Origin: Bacillota bacterium
Lineage (GTDB): Bacteria > Bacillota > Clostridia > Oscillospirales > Ethanoligenentaceae
Length of the DNA: 37,201 bases
Assembly: GCA_023391535.1 (NCBI GenBank)
Contig: JAEWAU010000117.1
Location: 1-37,201 of the forward strand
Direction: 5' to 3'
Shown: positions 6,830-15,901 of the stretch, in pieces
Layout of the letters: each line of letters begins with the position of its first letter
Position numbering within the stretch: the stretch's first letter is position 1
The notes under the pieces: generated by a model
The model's input: only the letters and a program-made list of their open reading frames with translations
The model's database searches: none
What the model was told of the DNA's origin: nothing
Made by a program: the position numbers and the translations under genes

Positions 6830-8938
6830 TCAGCGCTCCCCCGCGCCCCAGGCGGGGTTTGGCCGGGGCCCCATGCGCAGCACCAGCGGGCCGCCATTCA
6901 GAAGATCGCCGTGCCGCACCCAAGGCCCGGAAAATGGCCGGTCCCCCAGCGCGGCGGATTGGATATACTTGTTTTCCGGAGCCCCCTCCGCCTCGATACG
7001 CACCGTCCCTTCGCCCGCGCGGAGCAGAACATGCTCGAAAAGCGGGCTGCCGAGATCGTATTCCGGCCGGCCCGGGCAGGTGGGGTAAAGCCCCATCGCC
7101 GAAAAGACATACCAAGCCGACATAGCGCCGGCGTCCTCGTCGCCGCAGATTCCGAACGGCCCCGGGTTGTACCAGGTCTTCATAATCTCCCGCACCAGGC
7201 GCTGCGTTTTCCACGGGGCGCCGGCGTGATTGTAGAGGTAGGGAATGTGGAAGGCCGGCTCGTTGCCCTGGCAATACTGCCCCATAAGGCCCGTCATATC
7301 GGGAAATTGCGCGTAAAATTCATACTTTGGCGCGCCGCAGGGCTCCGCGAACAGGGCGTCCAGCTTTCGCTCGAACGCCGCTTTACCCCCGAGCAGCCCG
7401 ATCAATCCCGCAATGTCGTGCTGCACGTGAAAGGTGTAGATCCAGGCGTTACACTCGGTGAAATAGTCGCGGCCGCCTACTCCGCCGCCGCGCTTCGGGT
7501 CGAACGGCTCCACCCAGCCGCCGTCCGCCGCCCGGGGCGCCATGAACCCGACGCGGCGGTCGAACACGTTCCGGTAATTCTGCGCCCGCGCAGAGAACAG
7601 GCGGGCGTCCTCCTCCCTGCCCAGCGCTTTCGCCAGCACGGCGACGCACCAGTCGTCATAGGCGTGCTCCAGCGTCACCGAAACGGCCTGCCTGCGCTCG
7701 AAGGGGTGCACCTCCGGCACGGCTTCGCGCTCTCCGGGCCGCAGAGCCGGGAAATAGCCGTTCTCCCGATAAAACGCGTCCAGCTCCGTGGGCGGCCCGT
7801 TCCTCCACGGGAGCATCGTGAACTGGAGCGCGTTATAACGCATGGCCTCAAAAGCCGTTTCGGCATCGAAACTGCGGCAGCCTTTCTCGTAGGCGTCCAC
7901 GATCATCGCCGCCGTATGGTTTCCCGTCATGATCGGCCGGTCGCCGCCGCTCCAGGGGAACTGGGGCAGGAAGCCGCACTGGCGGTACATGCGCAGGTAG
8001 GAATCGATCATATCCGCCTGCCGCTGCGGTTCGAGCAGCAGCTGCAACGGGTGCATGGTGCGGTAGGTATCCCAGATATTGTCGTCGTTGTAGAACGGGC
8101 GGCCCCCGTCGCTGTGAACGGCATGGTCAAAGCCGCTGTAATAGCGGCCGTTTTCGCTCATGCACGACATGTGGAGCAACGAGCGGTACAGGCAGGTGTA
8201 GAAGGTGCGGCGCTCCCCGCCGCCTCCCCCTTCCACCGCTATTTTTCCGAGCTCCGCGTTCCACACGGCGCGGTTTTGTTCCCGGATGGCTTCGTACTCC
8301 CAGGCGGGGTCCTCCCGCATGAGGTTTTCACGCGCCTGGGCGATTCCGATATACGAAAGTCCCAGCTTGACATGGAGCTCTTCCGTAGGCTCTGCAAGGC
8401 GCACCAGCGCACCGTTTTCCCCCCCGAGAGGCTCGCAGCGGCCGTAGGGCGCCGAAAGCGCCCCAAAAAAGCAGCAGCGCGCGCCGTCGAACGCCACGCT
8501 GCCCTCGAACGTATCGCCGCCGGGCGCGCGCAGCTCGGCCTGCGCCGGAAAACGGATTTTCAAAGCACCGCAACGCCCGCCGGTGAAGCGCAGGTGGAGC
8601 GCGTGCTGCGTCGCCGTGCCCTCCGCCCATAGCCCCAGATCCTCGAGCAGCACCGCATAGGCAAACGGAGCGCTGCGCTCAAAGTCGTGGTCCACAGTGG
8701 AAGCATCGAGGTCCGCCGGGGCGTTTTCGGGCAGCGGCAGCAGCGTCAGAGGGCCGGCCGCAAGGCCGTGGAGTCTTGCGAAATACGGCTCCACGCCCGG
8801 CACTGGCGCCGGCGCAAGCCGTGCCATCCCGAACGGCACGGCCACCGTGGGCTCCGTCGCCGTCAGCAGGTGGCCCACCGCTCCCATTCTGGGCTCCACA
8901 AGCTGTGCATAATCGCCGTGAGGCTGTGTCTGCTCCAT
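6830..8938 (-). CDS. GH92 family alpha-mannosidase, cytoplasmic
   Basis: A 702-residue GH92 glycoside hydrolase, a family of calcium-dependent inverting exo-alpha-mannosidases. An N-terminal beta-sandwich (to about residue 210) precedes the (alpha/alpha)6 catalytic domain. Diagnostic motifs are DDNIWDTYRTMHPL (about 285-298), HVQHDIAGLIGLLGG, GNEPAFHIPYLYNHAG with the likely catalytic acid Glu near residue 560, and GDEDAGAMSAWYVFSAMGLYP near residue 600 with the aspartates expected to activate water. Secreted GH92 enzymes normally have a signal peptide; this one has none. The start at 8938 follows AAAGGAAAG. It is the last gene after a CUT1 transporter, with a 76-base gap, so an imported alpha-mannoside is the likely substrate. 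Family sure; linkage preference unknown. Confidence 0.93.
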   Translation of the reverse strand: MEQTQPHGDYAQLVEPRMGAVGHLLTATEPTVAVPFGMARLAPAPVPGVEPYFARLHGLAAGPLTLLPLPENAPADLDASTVDHDFERSAPFAYAVLLEDLGLWAEGTATQHALHLRFTGGRCGALKIRFPAQAELRAPGGDTFEGSVAFDGARCCFFGALSAPYGRCEPLGGENGALVRLAEPTEELHVKLGLSYIGIAQARENLMREDPAWEYEAIREQNRAVWNAELGKIAVEGGGGGERRTFYTCLYRSLLHMSCMSENGRYYSGFDHAVHSDGGRPFYNDDNIWDTYRTMHPLQLLLEPQRQADMIDSYLRMYRQCGFLPQFPWSGGDRPIMTGNHTAAMIVDAYEKGCRSFDAETAFEAMRYNALQFTMLPWRNGPPTELDAFYRENGYFPALRPGEREAVPEVHPFERRQAVSVTLEHAYDDWCVAVLAKALGREEDARLFSARAQNYRNVFDRRVGFMAPRAADGGWVEPFDPKRGGGVGGRDYFTECNAWIYTFHVQHDIAGLIGLLGGKAAFERKLDALFAEPCGAPKYEFYAQFPDMTGLMGQYCQGNEPAFHIPYLYNHAGAPWKTQRLVREIMKTWYNPGPFGICGDEDAGAMSAWYVFSAMGLYPTCPGRPEYDLGSPLFEHVLLRAGEGTVRIEAEGAPENKYIQSAALGDRPFSGPWVRHGDLLNGGPLVLRMGPRPNPAWGAGER

Positions 8939-9014
8939 CGCAATTCTTTCCTTTCCGTTTTACGGGCGGCGCAAAACCCCCGCGGATTCCGGCGCCACCT
9001 GTGAAAGCACCTCG

Positions 9015-10352
9015 TCAGCCTTTGACGCCGGCACCCATAACACTCTGCTTGATCTGCTTCGAGAATACGGCTGTGAGGATCATGACGGGCAGGATGGTAA
9101 CCAGCGACATGCCCATCAGGAAGTTCTCTTTCACCTGGTCCTTCATTTGCGAAAGGGTGTAGATGGCCACGTTCAGCGTCCACAGATTGGGACGGTTGGC
9201 CACCAGGTAGTACCAGAAGAAGTCGCCCCAGCACCAGATAAAGGACTGCAGCGCAATTAGGATGACGATGGACTTCGCCATGGGCATACAGATGCGCGTG
9301 AACGTGTAGAACTCGTTGGCGCCATCGATGCGCGCCGCTTCGAAATAGGAGGACGGCACGTTATCAAAAAAGCCTTTGTAGAGGTAAATATTGAACGGCG
9401 ACGGCACGATGGCCGGGATCAGCATGCCGAGGTAGGTATTGTACATTCCCCAGCTCTTTACCAACTGAAGCTGCGGGATCATGATGACGACGAACGGGAT
9501 CATCATGGTAATGAGAAAATAGAGCAGCACATAGTTAGAAGCGCGCTTGTTCATGAGCTTGGAAAGCGGGTAGGCGGTGAGCGCCGTGATGAACACCTGG
9601 CAGAATACCGTCCAGATCAGCGTGAGCAGCGTGTTGCCCATAAAGGCGAAGAAGCTGAACTGCCTGATGTTCGAGAAATTATGGTATTCGATCTGCGGCA
9701 CCATATAGTAATATTTAAAATTTTCAAGCATCAGAAGGTCGTTCACGTGGGTGCTGGTACCCACAAAGGCGCCACTTGTCTTGAAGTCCTTCGTGAGATA
9801 CGACCGGATCGCCCCCCCGAACTCGTCGGAGGCGGTGTGCGGGGCCGCATACCCTTTCAGTCCGGCCGGATTGAAGGAATACCCGATCTTTTGCGCCGAA
9901 GCGAGGTATCGGTTCTGGTTCAGTAGCGCGTCGCGTTTGACTAGGCACTGGAAATACGTGTCGTACTGAAGCTGCAGCTTGAGCATTAAACCGTGCGCCC
10001 GGGAGTAGTAAATGGTCTTTCCGTTTTGGACGCCATACACTTTGATCTCGGAAATATTGGATTTGTTCACATAATAGATGGTGGAATACATGGCGAGTGT
10101 GGAATCCCGCAGAACCGTATCCTGAAGCTTGCTCTGCGTGAGATCCTTGTACTGGGAATAGTCGAGCACGATGCTGACGCTCTGGGCCGCGGGCGGGATT
10201 ATTTTTGGCGGGTAGGAGTAGATGGCGTTCTCCCCCTGTATCGAGAGGCTGATGATGTAGATCAGGGGAAACAGCAGCAGCAGCATGAAGAATCCCGTGA
10301 CCACGTACGCCGCGATTTTGGTGCCCCGTTCGGATCTGTCTTTTATTTTCAT
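9015..10352 (-). CDS. CUT1 ABC transporter permease (MalG type) with a large extracytoplasmic insertion
   Basis: A 445-residue inner-membrane subunit of a carbohydrate ABC importer. The C-terminal 230 residues are standard MalG: five membrane segments and the EAA loop EAARIDGANEFYTFTRICMP, which docks the ATPase. The N-terminus has one membrane segment (about residues 14-38). Between that segment and the second membrane helix there are about 160 extra residues (about 52-213), rich in Tyr, Asn and Ser, whereas normal MalG proteins total about 275-300 residues. Topology places the insertion outside the membrane, where it could touch the binding protein, as the P2 loop does in E. coli MalF. The start lies 11 bases after the upstream permease stop. 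No ATPase gene is nearby. Confidence 0.93.
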   Translation of the reverse strand: MKIKDRSERGTKIAAYVVTGFFMLLLLFPLIYIISLSIQGENAIYSYPPKIIPPAAQSVSIVLDYSQYKDLTQSKLQDTVLRDSTLAMYSTIYYVNKSNISEIKVYGVQNGKTIYYSRAHGLMLKLQLQYDTYFQCLVKRDALLNQNRYLASAQKIGYSFNPAGLKGYAAPHTASDEFGGAIRSYLTKDFKTSGAFVGTSTHVNDLLMLENFKYYYMVPQIEYHNFSNIRQFSFFAFMGNTLLTLIWTVFCQVFITALTAYPLSKLMNKRASNYVLLYFLITMMIPFVVIMIPQLQLVKSWGMYNTYLGMLIPAIVPSPFNIYLYKGFFDNVPSSYFEAARIDGANEFYTFTRICMPMAKSIVILIALQSFIWCWGDFFWYYLVANRPNLWTLNVAIYTLSQMKDQVKENFLMGMSLVTILPVMILTAVFSKQIKQSVMGAGVKG

Positions 10353-10363
10353 GGTGCCCCTCC

Positions 10364-11311
10364 TCAGTCCTGTCTTTCATTGAGCCGCATCTGGAAGAAC
10401 GTCAGAAGCGCGATGACAACCATGAGCGTGAGCGATGCGGCGCTGCCTGCCCCGTAGTTGAATTTGGTCATGTAATCGTGGTAGATGAAGAGTGCCACGG
10501 ATTCCGAATATCCCGCAGGGCCGCCGTTGGTGAACTGGAAGATCCAGTCGAGAATCTGGAGCGAGCCGATGACGCTGAGCACCAGGTTGATGAAGACAAG
10601 AAAACCGATATTGGGAAGCGTAATGTAAAACATGCGCTTGATGCCCACGCAGCCATCCAGCCGGGCCGCTTCCTTAACGTCCTCCGAAATACCGTAAATG
10701 GCGGCGAGATAGATGAGGACGCCGATGCCGCCGCCGACGATGCCCGGGAACACCAGGCAGAATTTGACCAGATGGGTGCTCGAGAGCCAGGTCTGCGCCG
10801 GAATGCCGAACCAGCTCAGAATGAAGTTAGCGAGGCCGTAGCTCGGCTCCCAGATCCAGCGCCAGAGCACGATGTTGATGGTACCGGGAATCACCGCGGG
10901 CAATATGTAAACAGTAGAGGCAAAGCTGCGGAAACGCACCACCTCTTCGAGGAACAGCGCCTGGATGAGAGGAATGAGGAAGGTGAGCACCAGGTTGAGC
11001 CCGAGATAGGCGAACGTGTTCCGCCAGGCCTGCCAGTAATCCGGGTCGTGGAACAGATCGATGAAATTCTGAAGCCCCACGAAAAGCCCGGGCGGGCTCT
11101 GGATATTGAACCGGTAGAGGGAGAGCTGGACGGCCTTGAAAATGACGTAATATTTCAGCACGAAGGTTGAAACGACGCCGATGGATAGGAATAAAACCGG
11201 GATCAGCACCTTGTGCAACTTATTGGAGCTGAACAGCGACTGCTTTTTGTTCCGGAGCGGCGCGCCGCCGATTCCGGTATCCACGACGCCAGCCGGCATT
11301 GGATTTTTCAC
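10364..11311 (-). CDS. CUT1 ABC transporter permease (MalF type)
   Basis: A 315-residue integral membrane protein with a cytoplasmic N-terminal tail of about 32 residues, six predicted membrane segments (first at FLSIGVVSTFVLKYYVIF) and the ATPase-docking EAA motif EAARLDGCVGIKRMFYITLP. It forms the translocation channel with the MalG-type partner, which starts 11 bases downstream. The start is GTG at 11311, chosen because AGGAGG precedes it by 7 bases; the next in-frame ATG is four codons on. It follows the binding-protein gene after a 157-base gap containing a stem-loop, a common way to keep permease levels below those of the binding protein. The imported sugar is not known, but the GH92 neighbour points to mannosides. 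Confidence 0.94.
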   Translation of the reverse strand: MKNPMPAGVVDTGIGGAPLRNKKQSLFSSNKLHKVLIPVLFLSIGVVSTFVLKYYVIFKAVQLSLYRFNIQSPPGLFVGLQNFIDLFHDPDYWQAWRNTFAYLGLNLVLTFLIPLIQALFLEEVVRFRSFASTVYILPAVIPGTINIVLWRWIWEPSYGLANFILSWFGIPAQTWLSSTHLVKFCLVFPGIVGGGIGVLIYLAAIYGISEDVKEAARLDGCVGIKRMFYITLPNIGFLVFINLVLSVIGSLQILDWIFQFTNGGPAGYSESVALFIYHDYMTKFNYGAGSAASLTLMVVIALLTFFQMRLNERQD

Positions 11312-11361
11312 GAAAAGGCCTCCTCGGAATTAATATGTAGGTTCGGCTGCGGTATCGACAA

Positions 11362-11395
11362 GAACCCCGCCGCATTTTTCAACGCGGCGAGGTTC
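11362..11395 (-). other. Stem-loop between binding-protein and permease genes
   Basis: On the minus strand a 12-bp stem (GAACCTCGCCGC with its partner, one G-U pair) encloses a 10-base loop. It has no long U-tract. Placed between the binding protein and the first permease, it probably protects the upstream mRNA or attenuates downstream expression. Confidence 0.6.
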
Positions 11396-11468
11396 CCGGC
11401 GATACAAAACCCCGTGCCTGTAAAGTTGATTTCGCGTTGCGGGTATAAGGCCCCTTATGGGAACGGAC

Positions 11469-12836
11469 TTACGATTTTTTGGTGAGGGCCGCGTTGAACT
11501 GGCTCACCGCGGAAGCGGCTTTGGTCTGTGCATCCGTCAGGGTGGCCGTGATGTCGCTGCTGGTGTTGCCGAAGATCTTGGCGACGGCGTCGTCCAGGAA
11601 GCTGCCCACGGCGCCCTTTCCGTAGAACTCGTGCTTGGTCACTTTGCTGCCTTCATCCACTGCCTGCTGCGTATCCGCGGGCACGGAGCCGAACTGGCTC
11701 ATGTCGATATCCGTGCGCGGCGGGATGATGGGAACCCAAGTACCTTTAGAGGCCTTTTCTTTGTAAGTTTCGACCCATGCCGCTTTGCTGTTCATAAAGG
11801 AGAGATAGGTCCACGCGGCATCCTCGACGTTCTTGTCCTTGGTGTAGACGATGCCCATGCCGTCGCCGCCGTCGATGTTATAGCCCGGATGGCTGGCGTC
11901 CATGCCCGGGAAGGTGAAGAACCCGACGTCGCTGGGGTCGCCGCCCTGCTTGGTAACGCCGGTACCGTCACCCAAAGTTCCCACGATCATCGCGGCCTTG
12001 TTCAGACCGAAATCATTGTTCAGCCCGTCGATCTGCAGGGTGCGGTCGGTTTGGATGACGTTTGCTTTTTCAAGGGTGCGGTAGAACTCGGCGGCCTTGA
12101 TGGCGGCCGGGTCGGTGAACGTCAGAGCGAGGGTTCCGTCGGCGTTCTTCTTGGAAACGTCCCCGCCGGCCGCCCAGACCCAGATTTCAAAGTGCCAGCC
12201 GGCCCACTGGGTGCCGTCCAGAGCGAAGCCGTACTGGTGCTTGGAGGGAACGGTGAGCTTTTTGCAATCCGCCAGGAACTCGTCCCATGTTTTGGGAGCC
12301 TCAGTGATGCCGGCGGCCTTGAAGAGGCTCTTGTGGTACTGAATGCAGAGGGCGTATTTATCGCCCGGAATTCCGTAATGCTTGCCGTTGACCATGAAGG
12401 TATCGAGCTGGGTTTTGTCGTAGTTCGCGGTGTCAGGCCAATTGTTGAGATAGTCGTCGAGCGGCATGTAGACACCCTGGTAGATGCAGGAATTGAAGCC
12501 GGGGTAGCCGTTGGCCAGCAGGGACGGCGCGGTGCCGGCCGCCATGGCCGAGAGGATATCGGCGTTCTGCGGCGTCTGTATGATATTCAGCGTGATGCTC
12601 GGATATTTCGCCTTGAATTGATTCTGAAGGTCGGTTTCCGTCGCCGTAACGTCCGCCGGCGTCTGCCAGATGGAGATGGTGGCCTTTGGCACCTGGGACG
12701 AGCTGCTGGATTCGGAAGAGCCCGAAGCGGAACTGGAAGAGGAACTACTGGATGGCTTGTTCTTGCTGCAACCGGTGGCTACGGTAGCCGCCATCAGGCA
12801 GGCCAGCGCGGCGCTGAGAATTCTTTTTGTCTGCAT
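11469..12836 (-). CDS. Sugar-binding lipoprotein of the CUT1 transporter
   Basis: A 455-residue extracellular solute-binding protein (family 1). The signal peptide ends in a lipobox with VATGC and lipidated Cys23. A Ser-rich flexible linker (about residues 28-48) tethers the binding domain to the membrane. The mature domain starts at KATISIWQTP and has the usual two-lobe pattern, with KYPSITLNIIQTPQ and a TGKAAM-like region replaced by NKAAMIVGTLGDG. It captures an oligosaccharide and delivers it to the permeases encoded downstream. The start at 12836 follows GGAGGG by about 7 bases. A promoter is proposed at 12879-12907, and the YesM/YesN-like pair upstream is the likely regulator. Confidence 0.94.
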   Translation of the reverse strand: MQTKRILSAALACLMAATVATGCSKNKPSSSSSSSSASGSSESSSSSQVPKATISIWQTPADVTATETDLQNQFKAKYPSITLNIIQTPQNADILSAMAAGTAPSLLANGYPGFNSCIYQGVYMPLDDYLNNWPDTANYDKTQLDTFMVNGKHYGIPGDKYALCIQYHKSLFKAAGITEAPKTWDEFLADCKKLTVPSKHQYGFALDGTQWAGWHFEIWVWAAGGDVSKKNADGTLALTFTDPAAIKAAEFYRTLEKANVIQTDRTLQIDGLNNDFGLNKAAMIVGTLGDGTGVTKQGGDPSDVGFFTFPGMDASHPGYNIDGGDGMGIVYTKDKNVEDAAWTYLSFMNSKAAWVETYKEKASKGTWVPIIPPRTDIDMSQFGSVPADTQQAVDEGSKVTKHEFYGKGAVGSFLDDAVAKIFGNTSSDITATLTDAQTKAASAVSQFNAALTKKS

Positions 12837-12878
12837 ACTTTTCCCTCCGTTCGATATTCGTGATATTGCTGTGTTTAT

Positions 12879-12907
12879 AGTATATCCTTCTGTGATTTTT
12901 AATTAAA
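12879..12907 (-). promoter_or_regulatory. Candidate promoter of the binding-protein/permease/GH92 operon
   Basis: On the minus strand TTTAAT (12907-12902), a 17-base spacer and TATACT (12884-12879) lie upstream of the binding-protein gene. The -10 is good and the -35 poor, as expected for a promoter that needs an AraC-type activator such as the response regulator encoded at 14937-15740. Confidence 0.55.
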
Positions 12908-12916
12908 TGTCTCTAA

Positions 12917-12954
12917 ATCAAGAAAAGGTAAGCGGAATTAACCACTTACCTTTT
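12917..12954 (-). terminator. Terminator after the histidine kinase gene
   Basis: A 10-bp perfect stem (AAAAGGTAAG/CTTACCTTTT, 12923-12932 with 12945-12954), extended by two GC pairs, is followed on the minus strand by a T-rich stretch. It lies 50 bases beyond the kinase stop and separates the two-component genes from the transporter operon. Confidence 0.72.
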
Positions 12955-13003
12955 TGCTCAAAAAAAAAGATGCCCGATGCCGCTGTTTTAGCATATTGCG
13001 CCA

Positions 13004-14926
13004 TCAGCCGTTTTCGGGGCCTTTTTCCGTTCCGGGCTCCCCCTGTTCAAACAGCACGGGCAGGCGCAGAACGGCGGCGGTGTAAAGGCCCGCCTCGCTT
13101 TGCAGGGAAAGGCCGTATGCGTCGCCGAAACGCAGGCGGATGCGCTCGCTGATGTTCCGCAGACCGATGCTGCGCCCCGTGGGTTTCCCCTTGCGAAGCT
13201 GCTGGTTGAGCACCTCGAGCCGGTCCTTCGCGATGCCCGCGCCGTTATCGCGCACCTCCACGGTGAGAAGCCCGCCCTCCCGCGCGGCCCGGATGGCAAC
13301 CAGCAGCTCGGGCATATCCTCGCGCGAGCCGTGGAGCGCGGCGTTTTCCACCAGGGGCTGAAGCACCAGCTTGGGCAGCAGGCAACGCAACAGTTCCTCC
13401 GGAACCTCCACTGCAAGACGGATGCGGAAATTCGTTTTAAAATTGATCACTTTTACATAGGACTGCGCATGATTGATCTCCATGCGCAGATCCACCAGCT
13501 TGTCAATACGGGAGGTGTTGAACCGCAGCAGAGTGGAAAACTCGGCCAGCATGCGGCTGACTTTGCCCTCGCCCTTTTCCTCGAAGATCGCGTTCCAGCG
13601 GATGATATCGAGGGTGTTGTACAGAAAATGGGGGTCGATCTGCAGCTGGAGCGAATCGAACTCCGCTTCTTTCCGTTTGAGTTCCTCGTTTTTCCGGCTG
13701 AGCTCCGTGCTCGTCAGATGGTCGAGCAGATTCCGGATCTGACCCAGCATCAGGTTGAACTGCGCGCCCAAAACGCTGATTTCGTCTTTATGATCGTCGT
13801 GATACTGCAGGTCGAGCCGGTTTCCGCCCACCATCTGCATCGTTTTTTCCAATGCCTGCAGGGGTTGCGAGATGCTGGCGGTGACGAGGTACGCCAGTAT
13901 CACGGCGAGGCAGATGCACAGCAGCGTGATGCCGATGATGATGTTGCGCACGATGGCGATGGAACGGTACAAACTGTCCTTGCTCGCCATATAAACCACA
14001 AAAAAATTCGTCTGCCTCCCGAACGATTTGAAGATGAACAGCTTGGTTTTTCCGGCCACCTGCGCGGTAAGCGTCCCATCCCGCGCCTCCGCTATGCGCT
14101 GCAAAACCTTGTCCCCCGGCATGCCATGGATGAGATAGGTGCCGTTGAGGATGGAGATGATCCCCGAAGGGCTCGCCAGAAACAGGACTTCTTCGGGGTC
14201 GTACATGTTGTTCAGGTTGACGCTGTTGTTGAGGGTGTAACAGGAAAAAGTGATGAGGATGACGCCCAGGGGCCCCTGTTCGCCGAAATTCGGAATGGAT
14301 TCCAGCATCGTGAGGTAGTTGGGGAGGCCGAGGGTTTTGGAATCCTCATAGTGGATGCTCCCCTGCTCGCGCGTGGTGTCGAACCACACGGGGGAGCCGG
14401 CGGCTTCCGCGGCCTGCCGGTACTTCGCATCGGAACGGTATGCCGCGGAGTCCACCACCCTGCCGCCGCGCGGCGCGCCCGTGTAATCCACCTCGCCGAA
14501 ATCGTCGAAATCGCTCACGATCTCCAGATCGCTGATGTTATAGGGCATCGCCATCTGGAACAGGGTCGTCTCGATCTGCTGCTTGTAGCCGTCGTATTTC
14601 CGCCGGTCGGCCGCGCTTTTCATTCCGGCCTGGCGAAGCTCCCGGCACTGTAGCAGAAGCGAACGCAGCTGCGCGTTGATGCTGATCTGGGTCGCCAGCC
14701 CCTCGTACCGCGAAAAGGTTTCGTCCAGCGTGGCAACCAGATCGCTCAGCACCTGGCGCGTGCTCTGCGAGATGCTCTTGTCGAGGCCCCGCGAGCTGAC
14801 GGTGTAGGAAAGCATGCCGATGGTGAAGTTGGTGGTGATGATAATGGCAAGCATAATGACGAGTAGCCTTTTGTAGATGCTGTAGCGCCGCAACCCGTCG
14901 ATGAGGGACTGTAGAATTTTTTTCAT
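13004..14926 (-). CDS. YesM-type sensor histidine kinase
   Basis: A 640-residue membrane kinase of the YesM/LytS (His_kinase, PF06580-type) class. One membrane segment lies near residues 21-43, and an extracellular sensing domain of about 260 residues follows. The second membrane segment (IIIGITLLCICLAVILAYLV) leads into a HAMP linker, the phosphoacceptor region QIDPHFLYNTLD with His433, and a C-terminal ATPase domain with VLQPLVENAALHG (N box), DNGAGI and GLRNISERI. The start at 14926 lies 10 bases after the response regulator stop; a GGGTGGGG site overlaps that stop, so translation is coupled. It probably senses sugar, directly or through a binding protein, and phosphorylates the regulator encoded just upstream. 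Signal not known. Confidence 0.94.
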   Translation of the reverse strand: MKKILQSLIDGLRRYSIYKRLLVIMLAIIITTNFTIGMLSYTVSSRGLDKSISQSTRQVLSDLVATLDETFSRYEGLATQISINAQLRSLLLQCRELRQAGMKSAADRRKYDGYKQQIETTLFQMAMPYNISDLEIVSDFDDFGEVDYTGAPRGGRVVDSAAYRSDAKYRQAAEAAGSPVWFDTTREQGSIHYEDSKTLGLPNYLTMLESIPNFGEQGPLGVILITFSCYTLNNSVNLNNMYDPEEVLFLASPSGIISILNGTYLIHGMPGDKVLQRIAEARDGTLTAQVAGKTKLFIFKSFGRQTNFFVVYMASKDSLYRSIAIVRNIIIGITLLCICLAVILAYLVTASISQPLQALEKTMQMVGGNRLDLQYHDDHKDEISVLGAQFNLMLGQIRNLLDHLTSTELSRKNEELKRKEAEFDSLQLQIDPHFLYNTLDIIRWNAIFEEKGEGKVSRMLAEFSTLLRFNTSRIDKLVDLRMEINHAQSYVKVINFKTNFRIRLAVEVPEELLRCLLPKLVLQPLVENAALHGSREDMPELLVAIRAAREGGLLTVEVRDNGAGIAKDRLEVLNQQLRKGKPTGRSIGLRNISERIRLRFGDAYGLSLQSEAGLYTAAVLRLPVLFEQGEPGTEKGPENG

Positions 14927-14936
14927 GCCCCACCCG

Positions 14937-15740
14937 TCATCCGTGCTGCGCATCCGTCGCCACATGGCAGCGGTACCGGTACTCTTTGGGGGTAAGCCCC
15001 GTTTTTTCCTTGAATACCTTGCTGAAATGCTTGGGGCTGTCGTACCCCACCATCTCGCTGATGTCGTAAATTCGCAGCGACAGATCCGAGAGCAGCCGCT
15101 GGGCGTTAGCCACCCGCACGCCCGTCAGATAATCCGAAAAACTCTCGTCCGTCTTTTCCTTGAACAGTTTGCTCAGGTACACCGGGTGGACGAAGGCGAT
15201 CTCCGAGAGCTTCTGCAGCGTGACCTCCTCGCCGTAATGGGCGTCGATATAGGCGAGCACCGTTTCGATCACGGGGCCGACCGGCTTGGGGAAATCACGG
15301 CTGCCCGCACGTTCCGCCTGTGGGCGGGCGCGCTCCTGGAGCAGCAGCCGGCGCTCCTCCGTCTCTTTTTCGATGACTCCCCTCAGACGCGTGAACATGG
15401 CACGCAGCTCGTCAAAATCCACGGGCTTCGTAAGATAATCGAACGCGCCGATATGCAGCGCTTCCTTTGCGTAATGGAACTCAAAATGCCCGCTTAAGAC
15501 GACCGCCTTGATATAGGGATTGACGAGCAGCGCGTCCTGAATCAGTTCGAACCCGCCTCGCTCCGGCATCACAATGTCAGTGAGCAGGACGTCCACCTTT
15601 TCCGTCTCCACGATGCCGATAGCTTTCTGAGCCGAAAGCGCCGTTCCGATTACGGTGTACCCCAGCGCGGCCCAATCCACGTACGTGGTGAGCCCCTCCA
15701 GCGCGATGCTGTCGTCGTCCACTAAAAGCAAAGATAACAT
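14937..15740 (-). CDS. YesN-type response regulator with AraC DNA-binding domain
   Basis: A 267-residue two-component regulator. The receiver domain has the acidic pocket Asp8-Asp9-Asp10, the phosphoacceptor Asp55 in LLTDIVMPE and Lys105 in DYLTKPVDF. After a linker, residues about 165-260 form an AraC-type double helix-turn-helix (TLQKLSEIAFVHPVYLSKLF and YDISEMVGYDSPKHFSKVF). Its partner kinase follows 10 bases downstream. The start at 15740 was chosen because it opens directly into the conserved LSLLLVDDD strand; GGGAG is 9 bases upstream. Longer in-frame extensions to 15839 have no homology-like sequence. It should activate the adjacent binding-protein operon. Confidence 0.94.
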   Translation of the reverse strand: MLSLLLVDDDSIALEGLTTYVDWAALGYTVIGTALSAQKAIGIVETEKVDVLLTDIVMPERGGFELIQDALLVNPYIKAVVLSGHFEFHYAKEALHIGAFDYLTKPVDFDELRAMFTRLRGVIEKETEERRLLLQERARPQAERAGSRDFPKPVGPVIETVLAYIDAHYGEEVTLQKLSEIAFVHPVYLSKLFKEKTDESFSDYLTGVRVANAQRLLSDLSLRIYDISEMVGYDSPKHFSKVFKEKTGLTPKEYRYRCHVATDAQHG

Positions 15741-15901
15741 GCCCTCACACTCCCATCTGCCGTGCTGCCTTCTGCCGCGCCCCCGGAATCTTCCCCCATT
15801 ATTCCAGCGGATCCGTTCCATCCCCCGGTAAAAACGCATCCGGTATCACCGAATAATCAATCTTGCATAAATTCATCTTTCTATGTGAGGAGATTATGTT
15901 T

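Noticed and set aside
6752..8632. Long plus-strand open frame opposite the GH92 gene
   Set aside because: Shadow of the GH92 coding frame; composition biased and it begins inside the terminator stem.
13100..14653. Plus-strand open frame opposite the histidine kinase
   Set aside because: Mirror of a well-supported kinase gene; no recognisable domain.
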